Assembly (NCBI GenBank): GCA_035771165.1
Contig: JAWNZC010000285.1
Span: 744,001 to 808,000 of the forward strand
Length of the DNA: 64,000 nucleotides
From: Paragorgia papillata
Taxonomy: Eukaryota > Cnidaria > Anthozoa > Scleralcyonacea > Coralliidae
Direction of reading: 5' to 3'
In this document: positions 23,456 through 33,960 of the stretch, in pieces
How positions within the stretch are numbered: the first letter of the stretch is position 1
Layout: every line of letters starts with the position of its first letter
Made by a program: the position numbers and the translations under genes
Notes under the pieces: model-generated
Database searches by the model: none
Seen by the model: the letters and a program-made list of their open reading frames with translations, nothing else
What the model was told of the DNA's origin: nothing

Positions 23456-23815
23456 GGTCACTAGACGATAGATTTGGATTCAATAAACGCTGATGTAAAT
23501 CACGCTTTAACTTTAACAAGTTGGTTATTCTCTCGTTATCTCAAACCAATCCTTATTTGACTGGGTTTTAAAACCCAACAGTTCAACAGCAGCGTTGTAA
23601 TCCCCCATGACCCATCCACGTCAAGACTGGAACATGCCTCACCAAAAGAAGAATATATATTGGGATCTTTTAGTTTAACGACATTGATGCGTCCAGGAGC
23701 ACAGTTGTTATTTCGACGCTGTTTCTTTCTGATGACCATATGTAACTTTGCCCTAACTAGACGATCTGTCCAGCAGTCTGTGTCTCTCTCTCTGTCTATC
23801 TCTATCTCTATCTAT
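23456..23815. other. gene-free gap with a pyrimidine microsatellite
   Basis: No coding similarity. 23778-23815 is a TCTC/CTAT-rich simple repeat that lies directly at the 5' edge of LINE-D. Confidence 0.6.
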
Positions 23816-25084
23816 CCGAATTATTTAACAAACATTTTACGGAGATTGGTCCCAACTTAGCATCAAAATTGCCTACTTCAAGCAAAAGCTTTAAACAATA
23901 TATAGCTCCAATGAGTAACACGTTTACGTTTACTGAAATAACACCATCTGATGTTAAAATCGTAATAAATAATCTTAAAACAGATAAGGCGACTGGCTTA
24001 GATAAAATCCCCTGTCGCCTTGTAAAAGAAGCGGCTCCAATAATAGCTGCTTCGCTTTGTCACATATTCAATACTTCCATTTGTGTGGGGATTTTCCCGG
24101 ATGACTGGAAGAGAGCCAAAGTTACTCCCATTTATATAGCAGATGCTAAGGATGAATTGAACAATTATAGACCAATCTCCGTTCTATCTCCCATTGCAAA
24201 AGCTTTTGAAAGACTTGTTCATAACCAGTTGCTTCACTACCTGCAGTCATCTAACTTATTATCTAAACATCAATCAGGTTTTCGAAGCCTTCACTCTACT
24301 ACAACATCACAATTGGACGCAACTAGGGAATGGTTTGCTAATATGGATGTTGGTAAATTAAACTCTGTTGTTTTTCTTGACCTTTCAAAAGCTTTTGACA
24401 CTGTAGACCACTCTATTTTACTACAAAAACTTTCTTTATATGGCCTTCTGCCTCCAGCTATAAAGTGGTTTAAGTCATACTTGACAGACCGCACCCAATG
24501 TTGTTTTGTCAACGGACATTTATCATCGGCCAAGAAATTAAAATGTGGTGTACCCCAAGGTTCTATACTCGGACCATTGTTATTCCTAATTTATATAAAC
24601 GATCTGCCTCACTGCTTACAACACTCGCATATAAGAATGTATGCAGATGATACTTACATTACAGTGAGTGACAGGTCGATAAAAAAGATGATTTGCAATA
24701 CAAATGAGGACCTTTTGAATATCGAACAATGGTTATTAGCAAACAAACTTAGTTTGAACGCCACCAAAACTGAACATATGTTTATTGGGTCGGTTGACAA
24801 TCTCAACAAAATTGAAAACACTTCACTTATACATATCAATGGTAAAGTAATAAGAAGCGTCAGCAGCACAAAATGTTTAGGTGTAAAAATTGACCAAAAG
24901 TTGAGTTGGACAGAACATGTGGACCAGGTTTCAAAAAAAAACTCTCAAGCTATTTCTGGGCTAAAATATGTTAGAGCTCTCCTTTCCAAAGAAACGGCTT
25001 TAACTATCTTTAATTCTCTGGTCCAACCATTATTTGATTATTGCGACGTTGTCTGGGATAATTTGACAGAATCCCAAGCAACTA

Positions 25085-25227
25085 CAATCTTGGACAATAA
25101 TGTTGTAACACCCCCTCCCCCCGATTCAATGTTGACCGAAATGAGACAATGTTGGACTGGAATTTCATATAACAACATTGAATCGGGGGGAGGGGTTGAC
25201 TGTTACAACTATTATTGTCCAAGATTG
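25085..25227 (+). mobile_element. left 143-bp MITE unit
   Basis: It starts CAATCTTGGACAATAAT and ends in the reverse complement, with a second nested inverted repeat (CCCCCTCCCCCCGATTCAA and its complement). It could form an almost complete hairpin by itself. It appears identical, by eye, to 26813-26955. TA is present only on its outer side. Confidence 0.85.
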
Positions 25228-26812
25228 TCCTTGACTGATTTTTCTTAATATTGTATAAAATACAGCTAAAATATGATTTCAATTTGTAAGTTAAAGTCAA
25301 TAAAGAAATTGTGAAATTTGAGACTGTTTCGTGCAATTAGTAGAGAGATATTTGCGTTTAAAAATGTATAGATTGCGCTCTACTACGAGGCCCTTTCTTT
25401 GTTACTCAATAATATCTACGTCACTACAACAGTATTGCGAGAGAAAGTGCATTCTGTCGATGGAAAAAAATGTAGGTTTTGATACTTGGATAACTGTTGA
25501 AAGAGAGATGTATTTATAATATTACTATTGTTTAGATATGACGCTCATATTTCAGCCGTTGGTTGATATCTGAGCCCGCTTTAACTGAATCTATATCTGA
25601 CATTATGACGATTAGGGAAAAACAAGCACGGTGTATTTCATTTCATAATAGAACATTTTATTTAAGTTTAAAAATTATTTCCCCAGCTAATACCATCAAT
25701 GAATTGTTAATGGGAGCATAATTGTTTTTTATATTAAGATTAATAACTTCAAAAACTACAGAAGACCCGCTACCTTGTCGTTGGAAATTTGAGAAATTAA
25801 CATATTGCGGCACGCGTTTTAGACGAAGCGAAATCTGGAAGAGGTTGAAATCATTCAATAAATAAATGTAAAGGTTAAGCCTCTTATATAGAATGCTTGT
25901 AAAGCCACATTTATTCATATGTAGTTGGTTTAATTTCCCCTGCGCAGTTATATACCGCCTTATGCAACGGTCTACCACGGTCTACCACGGTCTACCACTA
26001 CAATATAACAAAATTAATATACATGTAATTCCCTTTGAAACCCATGGTAGACCGTGGTAGACCGTGGTAGACCGTTGGATAAGGCGGTATAATTGCGCAG
26101 GGGAAATTAAACCAACTGCATATGAATAAATGTGGCTTGACAAGCAATCTATAAAAGAGGCTTAAGCTTTACATTTATTTATTCAATGATTTCAACCTCT
26201 TCCAGATTTCGCTTCGTCTAAGACGCGTGCCGCAATACGTTAATTTCTCAAATTTCCAACGACAAGGTAGCGGGTCTTCTGTAGTTTTTGTAGCTATTAA
26301 TCTTAATATAAAAATAATTATGCTCCCATTGACAATTCATTGATAGTATTAGCTGGGGAAATAATTTGTAAACTTAAATAAAATGTTCTATTATGAAATG
26401 AAATACACCGTGCTTGTTTTTCCCCAATCATCATAATGTCAGATATAGATTCAGTTAAAGCGGGCTCAGATATCAATCACCCAACGGGAAATATGAGCGT
26501 CATATCTAAACTATAGTAATATTATAAATACATCTCTCTTTCAACAGTTATCCAAGTATCGAAACCTACATTTTTTCCACGGACAGAATGCACTTTCTCT
26601 CGTAATACTGTTCTAGTGACGTAGATATTATTGAGTAACAAAGAAAGGGCCTCGTAGTAGAGCGCAATCTATACATTTTTAAACGCAAATATCTCTCTAC
26701 TAATTGCACGAAACAGTCTCAAATTTCACAATTTCTTTATTGACTTTAATTTACAAATTGAAATCATATTTTAGCTGTATTTTATACAATATTAAGAAAA
26801 ATCAGTCAAGGA

Positions 26813-26955
26813 CAATCTTGGACAATAATGTTGTAACACCCCCTCCCCCCGATTCAATGTTGACCGAAATGAGACAATGTTGGACTGGAATTTCATATAA
26901 CAACATTGAATCGGGGGGAGGGGTTGACTGTTACAACTATTATTGTCCAAGATTG
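26813..26955 (+). mobile_element. right 143-bp MITE unit
   Basis: Same sequence and same orientation as 25085-25227, although the DNA immediately inside it is the inverse of the DNA inside the left copy. TA is present only on its outer side (26956-26957). Confidence 0.85.
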
Positions 26956-27493
26956 TAGGTTGCACAAACTAAAAAAATCGAGCTGAACGTGTCATTACTC
27001 AACAAGGCTATGATATTCGGTCAGACGTTATTAGAAATGAATTGGCCTGGGGTACGCTACATGACACTAGATGCAAACACAAACTTGTAATGATATACAA
27101 GGCACTCAGTAATTTAGTGCCAAGTTACATTACTGATTTCTTTGATCTCTTGGATTACTCTCAAAGTTATAATCTGAGGGATCGAGACAAGAAAATTGCC
27201 TTACCCAGACCGCGTACAAATTACCGTAAAAATAGCTTTCATTATAGTAGTGCTATTCTGTGGAATGACCTGCCTAGTGAAGTATGGTCAACCACATCTT
27301 TAAAATCATTTAAGAAAATAATTTCTACCTTCAGTTTCTCGGATTAACCTTACTACACTTGTAAATAAATATTTGTATGTACGTCTTTTTAGTTAGTTTA
27401 TACAATATTATAAAAACAAAAATGTAATATATTTTTAATTACTGTACTTTTCTCGGCATTCACGAAAAGCAATTCATGTAAGTGAATCTCCAT

Positions 27494-27536
27494 CTCCCTC
27501 CCTCCCTCCCTCCCTCCCTCCCTCCCTCCCTCCCTC
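27494..27536. repeat. (CCCT)n microsatellite
   Basis: About eleven CCCT units without interruption. Confidence 0.95.
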
Positions 27537-27639
27537 TTTACAGTCCATGCATATTTATACATTCAGCGTTAATGTATGTTTTCACAAACTAATATACTAT
27601 TTAAAGCTTAATTTGGACAAAATCTTTGTTAAAAAGGAC

Positions 27640-27800
27640 GAAATGTGCCATTACAAACATGTTTTAAAACTATTAAAAGTTTGCTCAAAACTGCTGTCAG
27701 AAGGCGGGAAATGCCATTTCAGAGACCCAAATTTCAAAATTACAGCAAATCGCCCGGGCCCCTCTGACGTAGCCAGTCCGCCCCTGTTTTCATGTACAAT
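27640..27800 (-). mobile_element. hAT-like terminal remnant
   Basis: On the minus strand from about 27792: CAGGGGCGGACTGGCTACG, then GGGCCCGGGCGATTTGCTG and a TTTCCCGCCTTCTGA block. The CAGGGGCGGA start is a hAT-type terminus. The partner end was not found. Confidence 0.45.
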
Positions 27801-28092
27801 ATTGAAACAATATATATCCACTCATTTGATTTGTAAAAGTGACAAAAAGTGGAAAAAAACATTCACTTTAGCATATAGTTTACATCACGAAATCTTGTCA
27901 ACAGCAAGCGTAATTTTGAAATGTGTTTTGTTTGCAGTTATTTCGTTTCAAACGAACACAGATCAACAATTTAACGATCTTACCATTAATAATTTCCATT
28001 CTAACCATTTTGTAGCCGTTTTTGTTTTCTGTAGAACGTATTGCTTCGCCTAAATGTTCAATTTCTTCTTTCATTTGCTCACTCCGTTATAA

Positions 28093-28674
28093 TTTCGGCG
28101 CCATTGTTGCTTAACAAAACAACCGCTGTATGTATTTGGAATTTGCGCACATGAAAAGCCTTATTTGATGGTGATGGAGTTTTACGGCATTGATGGTAAG
28201 TGTGTGACTCTTTCACATGCAGCAAAATCCAACTTGTTGGGGAACCAAAACAATTGGGCGGGTGCATTATTGCATTGTGCTCAAGCTATTGCCCACTTAC
28301 ACAAGAATGACTTCATTCACTGCGATTTAAAAGGCGACAACATTGTTTTCAATGATGTTAATGGCGACTATTTTATAGTTGTCATTGATTTTGGGAAAAT
28401 AAAGAAAGTAACGGAGGCTAAGAAAAATAATCTTTCAGTAAGAGAAAAAGAGTTTTATTTTATATATCACAAGCACATCACACCAGAAATCGTTGAAGGA
28501 AAACAACCTGCAAGTACCGCCAGTGATATCTATGCATTTGGGCAAATAATTTCACTATGTTTTTACCAGCGGTACAAGGATATTAGTTTGATTGCAAAAT
28601 CATGCATTCATGGAACACCAGGAAAAAGGCCCACCATTGAACATATTATTTCCAAATTTAGTTTATTATGCTAA
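28093..28674 (+). pseudogene. protein kinase C-lobe fragment
   Basis: The open frame covers the hinge and C-lobe of a protein kinase: LYVFGICAHEKPYLMVMEFY (hinge region), AQAIAHLH, the catalytic loop HCDLKGDN, the metal-binding VIDFGK, THITPE-like HITPEIVEG in place of APE, SDIYAFGQ, and a C-terminal GKRPTIE. All key residues of the C-lobe (catalytic Asp, Asn, DFG) are present. The glycine loop and the Lys/Glu pair of the N-lobe are missing: a stop lies upstream at about 28096. It may be a 5'-truncated retrocopy or the last exon of a larger gene. The subfamily and target are not known to me. It ends with a TAA at 28672-28674. Confidence 0.7.
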
Positions 28675-28912
28675 TTACTAATTACCGGTATATATGTATA
28701 TTACAGTATATGCAGAAAGGGCTGAAGCCAGTATGTCATTCACATTAAATTCTAGGGGTGAGCCAAAGGTAGAATCTTAAGCTTCGAACCTCTGCAAACA
28801 ATCGCTTCCAGGCCCCTCCCACTTTCTTGATTGCAAGGTAGCAATGTGCATTTTAAAATCTGGACAAGTTTTTGTATGCTGCAATTCTAGTATGTACTTA
28901 TTATTAGAGATG

Positions 28913-28995
28913 AGCCGATTAATTGGAAACTAATCGGCAACCAATTTGAAATACGGTAATCGGTCATTGGCCGATTATTGCATGATAATTTACCT
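28913..28995. mobile_element. ATCGGC-rich hAT-like terminus
   Basis: TAGAGATGAGCCGATTA followed by repeated ATCGGC/GCCGAT words resembles the TAGAGATGCACCGAT type of hAT terminus common in animal genomes. Only one end is seen. Confidence 0.4.
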
Positions 28996-29054
28996 TACTC
29001 GTTTCGTAATAGAAATTCCTAGAAATAATAAAGGCTAGTATTTTGTAAAAACTT

Positions 29055-29420
29055 ACATTTGGCAAACCAAATTCAATGTCTTGATTGTCTTCTGAGTTCT
29101 GTTCGGACCCATCGACGTTTGGACAGATTCAATCCGAGTTCATTGCCATTGGTTCTGTAAATAACAAAGCCTATATTTTATCTGACATAATTTTGTATAC
29201 ATGATATAGTTTTACCTGCCGTATTAATATAATCGTAAGGGACATTACCTGAATGAAACGAATCGCTGTCTGAATCAGACGATGATGACGCTCGATCGTT
29301 TGTTATGTTTGACAGACTTGACTGAAAGTTAAAAGCTTTCATATGCCTTCTATAAGTTGATAACGAAACGATCTCCTTACAGTGGAAACAGTAAAAATAT
29401 CCAGGAGGAACATCCATCAT
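29055..29420 (-). pseudogene. EnSpm/CACTA-like N-terminal zinc-finger exons, remnant
   Basis: Minus-strand exon 1 (29420 to about 29212) encodes YCFHCKEIVSLSTYRRHMKAF, a C2H2-like finger, then a serine/aspartate-rich stretch. It ends in a GTAAAAC donor. Exon 2 (about 29153-29055) follows a TTTACAG acceptor, encodes an acidic stretch (SEQNSEDNQDIEFG) with one in-frame stop, and ends in GTAAGTTT. This resembles the N-terminal part of the EnSpm-like transposases of the type at 35251-40730. It cannot belong to that copy, because it lies downstream of it on the same strand. It is a separate fragment. Confidence 0.5.
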
Positions 29421-29679
29421 AAAAGATTATCTTTGGAAATGGCGAAAATACTGTATCTCGTGTTTCAAACCTTCAAAGACAAAGCGTGTGGCCAAACAGT
29501 CACCTACTGATATACGCAACGGCGGAAATCAGTTCGTCGCTATGGAAACAGAATAATAAATCGGAAATGGCCTTGCGGGTTGGCATCAAGTGGCTGGCAC
29601 GGAACATATCGTATTTCCCCACCTTTAATACAATAATTAAATGTGGATTAAAGTTAACGTTGCTATTACCCATGTTTAA

Positions 29680-30354
29680 AGGATGAGTGTCAGGGTCATG
29701 CATTGCGCGCTTGTGTTAATGTTTACATACGGGGACTTTGTTGTTGATTTGCCAAAAATAGCCGCATTCTATTTTCGTACTCGTAGACCTTACGACCTTT
29801 CTAATGTTCTAATCTATAAACTATGTCAGATACGGAGTCAGATTCAGACTTGGACGTGGAGCGCTAAGATCCCGAAGACAATTTGAACGTCTATGGATCA
29901 CCGATTCATGAATCTTCGTCCCACGAACTTGTTGGCGCTGAACAAGCAGAGCCACTTATTAGCGTTGAAGAAGCTGGGCCATCAAGTCGTCAAATATGTG
30001 ACCGAACTCAAGTAAGATCACGGTTCTTTACTAAATTGTTGTGCAAGTTATGTGTAAATCCAAGCGAGTCTTTTTTCACCAACCAACGGTCAAACTCTCG
30101 GCCTTCCACGCTTCGGTGGTGAAGCACTTGTGGAAGCCGACATATTTGAATAATATTTTTTACATTCGTAATCAAGTTTGAAACAAATAGCTATATAAAT
30201 ATTCAGTTAAGTATATTCTCTCATTGGAAAATCACAAAGTACCAGATTTACTTAAAGGATTGCCAAGATATTGACGGATTATATAACGAACTCGCTAGTC
30301 GGCCCATAAAATGGCCGCCGCGAGCGCGCAATGCATGACCCTGACACTCATCCT
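29680..30354. mobile_element. 675-bp piggyBac-like element with TTAA ends
   Basis: TTAA lies at both edges (29676-29679 and 30355-30358). The TIRs are perfect for 32 bp, starting AGGATGAGTGTCAGGG. The interior begins a protein at about 29825 with MSDTESDSDLDVER, then a stop, then PEDNLNVYGSP. Acidic N-termini of this style occur in piggyBac transposases. TTAA duplication is the hallmark of that superfamily, although the AGGATG terminus is not the usual CCC start. The element looks like an internally deleted, non-autonomous copy. Confidence 0.7.
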
Positions 30355-30542
30355 TTAATACGCTTGAATTAGGGTTGTAAAGACATGTATGCCTTTATCA
30401 CTCATTTAAACCATATATTAGCGAGATAAAGGCAAGGTAACTATAATTTGCTTTATCTCGACATATTAAAGGTGTAAAGGGACATTTACAACCTATCAGC
30501 TCTTTATTAAAGGCAAGTAAATCTGCCATTTCGTCCTGTGCA

Positions 30543-33500
30543 CTGAAGAGTGAGTTCTTCAGCATACTGAATGATGAGGGAATATCAGACAGTGATTACC
30601 AACACGCTCAGGAGGTCTGGAGGGCGTTCGGAATGAGGACTATGGGGGACTACCATGACGTGTACCCGAAGTCGCATGTCTTATTGTTGGCTGACGTCTT
30701 TGAGAACTTTAGGAAGACTTGCACTCAATATTACAAATTAGATCCATGTCACTACTTCACCTCTCCGGGATTGGCCTGGGACGCTATGTTAAAGATGACA
30801 GGAATTGAGTTAAAGATGTTAAAGATGACAGGAATTAAATTAAATTGTGTTCTTTCACAGATTTTACAACAGTCTCAAAAAATTACATTCGTCAAATAAT
30901 TGTAGGGTCTCCAACAAAATCCTGTCAACTGGATCCAATACCAACAAAGTTAGTCAAGGAAATTGATATATTAACAGAAGTTATAACTGATATTGTTAAT
31001 GGTTCTTTGGCTGGTGGTGAATTTCCTACAGAGCTCAAGCTATCTCTTGTACGACCATCAATTAAGAAATCGAACATAGACTGAGATCTTTTCCCTAATT
31101 ATAGGAGTGATTTGCTAGCAGATCTTAAGTTTCTCCGTGGAATGTACTTCGTAAGTAGGTCAGATATATAACCAGGAGCCATGTTGTGCATAGCTTTAAA
31201 TGTTATCAGTAAAATCTTAAAAACTATCCGTTCTTTTATTGGCAACCAGTGCAGTTGCTCGAAAATTGCTGATATACTATCTCTGCGTTTGGCACCAGTT
31301 ACTAGCCTGGCTGCAATATTTTGGATTCGCTGCAGTTTATTTATATCACTAGCAGGAAGGCCATATAGGAGACTGTTACAGTAATCCAACTTTGATGATA
31401 TGAAAGCATGTATCAATCTCTCAACTTGAGACCTGGAGAGGTACTTTCGAACACGACCAATATTTCTTACTGCCAATGATGATGCACGACATATATTATT
31501 TATATGCGGACGGAAGTTTAAATTTGAATCGAAAATAACACCAAGATCACGAACCTTGTCCGTAACTTTTATGACAGTTGAGCCAATGGTAAAGGCAGAT
31601 AAAGGTGGGTTATCCATAAAACGTGATGGAAAATGTATGATTTCAGTTTTTCCGGATTACATATCAGCTTGTTCCTTTCATTCCAGATGATGATATCATT
31701 AATACATGATCTTAATGTCTCAATTGCCAATATCCTGTCACATGAATTGAAAGCTAAATACATCTGAGAATCATCAGCAAATATCATACAATCAACATTG
31801 TGTAACTGTATTATATCTTCAATAGGTGCTACGTACATGGAGAATAGTAGCGGTCCTAATACTGAGCCCTGCGGGACACCATAATATATGCGACGTGGTT
31901 TCGATGTGAAATCTTCGATTTTGACTGATTGAACTCGATCTTGTAAATAAGATTTAAACCATCTTAGAGCATTTCCATCAAAGCCAAACCGACTTTTCAT
32001 CCGATCTAATAATATCTCATGATGAATCGTATCAAAGGCAGCTGGCAAATCCAGAAGAACCAACACCACTTCTTGATGTTGATCAACTGCTCTTAATATA
32101 TCATTTGATACTTTAAGTAATGCAGTTTCTGTTGAATGAAACTTACGATAAGCGGACTGAATTTTGGGATACAAATCATTTGCAACAAGATAAGGTTGCA
32201 TTTGGCTAACAGCAGTTCTCTCAATGGTTTTTGATAGAAACGCCAAATTGGATATTGGTCTACAAGTGCCTGTAAAAGTGAAGACTCAAACCTATGGACA
32301 AAGATCGTTTTCGTGCGCTGCTCCACATCTATGGAATTCCCTTCCTGAAGAAATTAAAGACTTAAATAGTTTAGATTCGTTTAAATCAGCTCTTAAAACA
32401 TTTTTATTTATTAAACATTTTAAAGACACATAGATATATATTACATTAATTAGATATTAAACTATATATGAACTATTTGTATAAGCCATAAATTATAGTT
32501 TTTAGCACATAGGACCACTGTAAAAAGCGTTGAGACTTATCTTAAATGCGTTTTTAAGAACTTATTATTATTATTATTATAATGACTGATATTGATATGT
32601 TCCAGTTCATTGAGAAAGGAATGAGAGGTGGGGTTAGCTATATAGCTAACAGATATGGGTAGGTGAACAACCCATACATGAAGGGGTATGATGAAAATGA
32701 GGTTGTAAAGTATATAATGTACCTCGACGCCAATAACTTGTATGGCTGGGCAATGAGTCAGAACCTCCCAACCGGTGGGTTCAGGTGGGCTGATAGCACG
32801 TTTAATTGGGAGAACCTTTCTGAGGATAGCAGAAGTGGGGCGATACTCGAGGTTGAATATCTGGAATATCCAGAAGAACTCCACGATGAACATAATGATT
32901 ACCCATTAGCCCCCGAAAAGATGGAAATAAAAGAAAATATGTTGTCTAACTACTGTCAGAAAATTAAAAAGAAATTTAACGTCAGTGTTGGGTTGGTGGT
33001 GTCAGTAAGCTGGTAACCAACCTGATGGATAAGGAGAAACATGTCATTCACTATAGGAACCTGCAGCTGTACGTCAAACTTGGGATGGGGGTAAAGAGGG
33101 TCCATCAGACTTTACTGTTCGATCAGTCCCCCTGGTTGAAACAGTACATCGACTTCAACACGGTAAAGAGAACCGCCGCCAAAAATGTCTTCGAGAAGGA
33201 CTTCTTCAAGCTGATGAACAATAGTGTATTTGGTAAGACGATGGAAAACTTGAGAAAGCGTGTGGATGTCAGATTGGTCACCAGTGAAGAGAAGTTGTTA
33301 AAGCTGGCCTCCAAACCAACCTTCGTGTCCACCAAAATATTCAACAAAAACCTGGTTGCCGTTCACAAAAACAAGGAGGTGTTAACATTAAACCGACCGG
33401 CTTACGTTGGTATGTGTATTCTGGATCTGTCGAAGACGTTGATGTATGATTTTCATTATGGCTATGTGTTGGACAAGTACGGAAGTAAGGCTAAGTTGTT

Positions 33501-33960
33501 GTTCACGGATACGGACAGTCTGACATGAAATTGAGGTGGAAGACGTTTACAAAGACTTCTGGGTTGACAAGGACATGTTTGACAACTCAGACTATTCGGA
33601 AAGCTCGCCGTACTCCGACAAGTCAAACAAAAAGGTTATTGGGGAGATGAAGGACGAAGCGGCTGGTGTTCCCATAATTCAGTTCGTTGGTCTGCGAAGT
33701 AAAATGTATTCATACATAAAGGAAAACAATACAGGTGGCAAAAACCGCGAAGGGAATAAAAAAGAGTGTTACTAAGAAACAAATTAAACATGAGAGCTAC
33801 AGACACACTATTTGGTCAGGGGCTGATTTTTATCAAAATGTAAACCATTCGTAGTGTCAGACATCAGCTGGGTAGTTACGAAATAAACAAGATATCACTT
33901 TCATGCTTCGACGATAAGAGATACCTGTTGGAAAACGGGATATATTAGACGAGAATATTC
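30543..33960 (+). pseudogene. protein-primed family-B DNA polymerase (Polinton/adintovirus type), C-terminal half
   Basis: The left part (30543-30840) encodes YHDVYPKSHVLLLADVFENF and a FTSPGLAWDAM block. After the LINE-E insertion the gene resumes at 32583 with DMFQFIEKGMRGG, YLDANNLYGWAM (motif A), a NSVFGKTMENLR region (motif B, about 33205-33265) and DTDSL (motif C, 33508-33522). A one-base shift follows near 33525, then the conserved tail in broken frames to about 33955. This is the PolB_2-type polymerase of self-synthesising Polinton/Maverick elements and related adintovirus-like viruses, which replicates their DNA from a protein primer. Other genes of such elements (integrase, ATPase, capsid) are not seen here. 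The N-terminal exonuclease part is missing. Confidence 0.8.
30850..32580 (+). mobile_element. LINE-E with a 1,155-bp internal inversion
   Basis: The plus-strand 5' part (30850-31104) has SPTKSCQLDPIPTKLVKE and ends at PNY. The middle is read on the minus strand: [45 protein letters not shown], down to LRSASKSLL. The plus-strand 3' part (32260-32580) resumes with QVPVKVKTQTYGQRSF and LWNSLPEEI, and ends in a (TTA)n tail at about 32560-32580. Flipping 31105-32259 restores one continuous RT. The LINE is 5'-truncated and sits inside the polymerase gene, next to a 30-bp tandem duplication (30787-30846) of the polymerase reading MLKMTGI.LK. Confidence 0.85.

Larger units (their letters stand above)
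25085..26955. mobile_element. 1,871-bp composite palindromic DNA element
   Basis: TA flanks both ends (25083-25084, 26956-26957), and removing one TA plus the element restores the LINE. Each end is an identical 143-bp TIR unit (25085-25227 and 26813-26955), both in the same orientation. Between them, 25228-26812 is a near-perfect inverted repeat: two arms of about 770 bp, with a non-palindromic loop of about 45 bp (25999-26043) next to three copies of a GGTAGACCGT motif on each side. TA duplications and CAATCTTGGACAATAAT ends suggest mobilisation by a Tc1/mariner-type transposase. No transposase is encoded. Confidence 0.85.
23819..27347 (+). pseudogene. LINE-D reverse transcriptase, split by the insertion
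   Basis: The long frame 23869-25084 contains the RT palm and fingers: KTDKATGLDKIP, NYRPISVLSPIAK, SGFRSLHST, LSKAFDTVDHSILL, GVPQGSILGPLLF, YADD (24640-24651) and the ANKLSLNATKTE thumb. After the insertion, 26958-27347 gives the C-terminal region (MIYKALSNLVPSYI, then AILWNDLPSEV). The RT palm is otherwise intact, so the palindromic insertion and a one-base frameshift near 26975 are the main lesions. The family resembles CR1/L2-group LINEs. It lacks the endonuclease because of 5' truncation. Confidence 0.85.
23816..27380 (+). mobile_element. LINE-D: 5'-truncated LINE interrupted by a composite palindrome
   Basis: The LINE begins just before the RT and ends near 27380 after a C-terminal block. 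It is split at 25084/26956 by a 1,871-bp insertion. Joining the two sides through the duplicated TA gives continuous LINE sequence (SQATRLHKL, then RAERVITQQGYDIRS after a one-base slip in an A run). The 3' end has an AATAAATATTTGTATGTA-type tail. Confidence 0.85.

Noticed and set aside
25082..25336. 84-codon open frames at both ends of the palindrome (25336-25082 minus, 26704-26958 plus)
   Set aside because: They share a start because the arms are inverted copies, then diverge inside the MITE units. The frames follow the DNA symmetry, not protein conservation.
28913..29420. linking the zinc-finger exons at 29 kb with the transposase at 35-37 kb as one gene
   Set aside because: On the minus strand the finger exons would lie downstream of the transposase, the wrong order; they must belong to another copy.
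30850..32580. two separate LINE insertions in opposite directions
   Set aside because: The three parts are complementary pieces of one RT with exact joints at PNY/RPIS and SKSLL/QVPV, so a single inverted copy is simpler.
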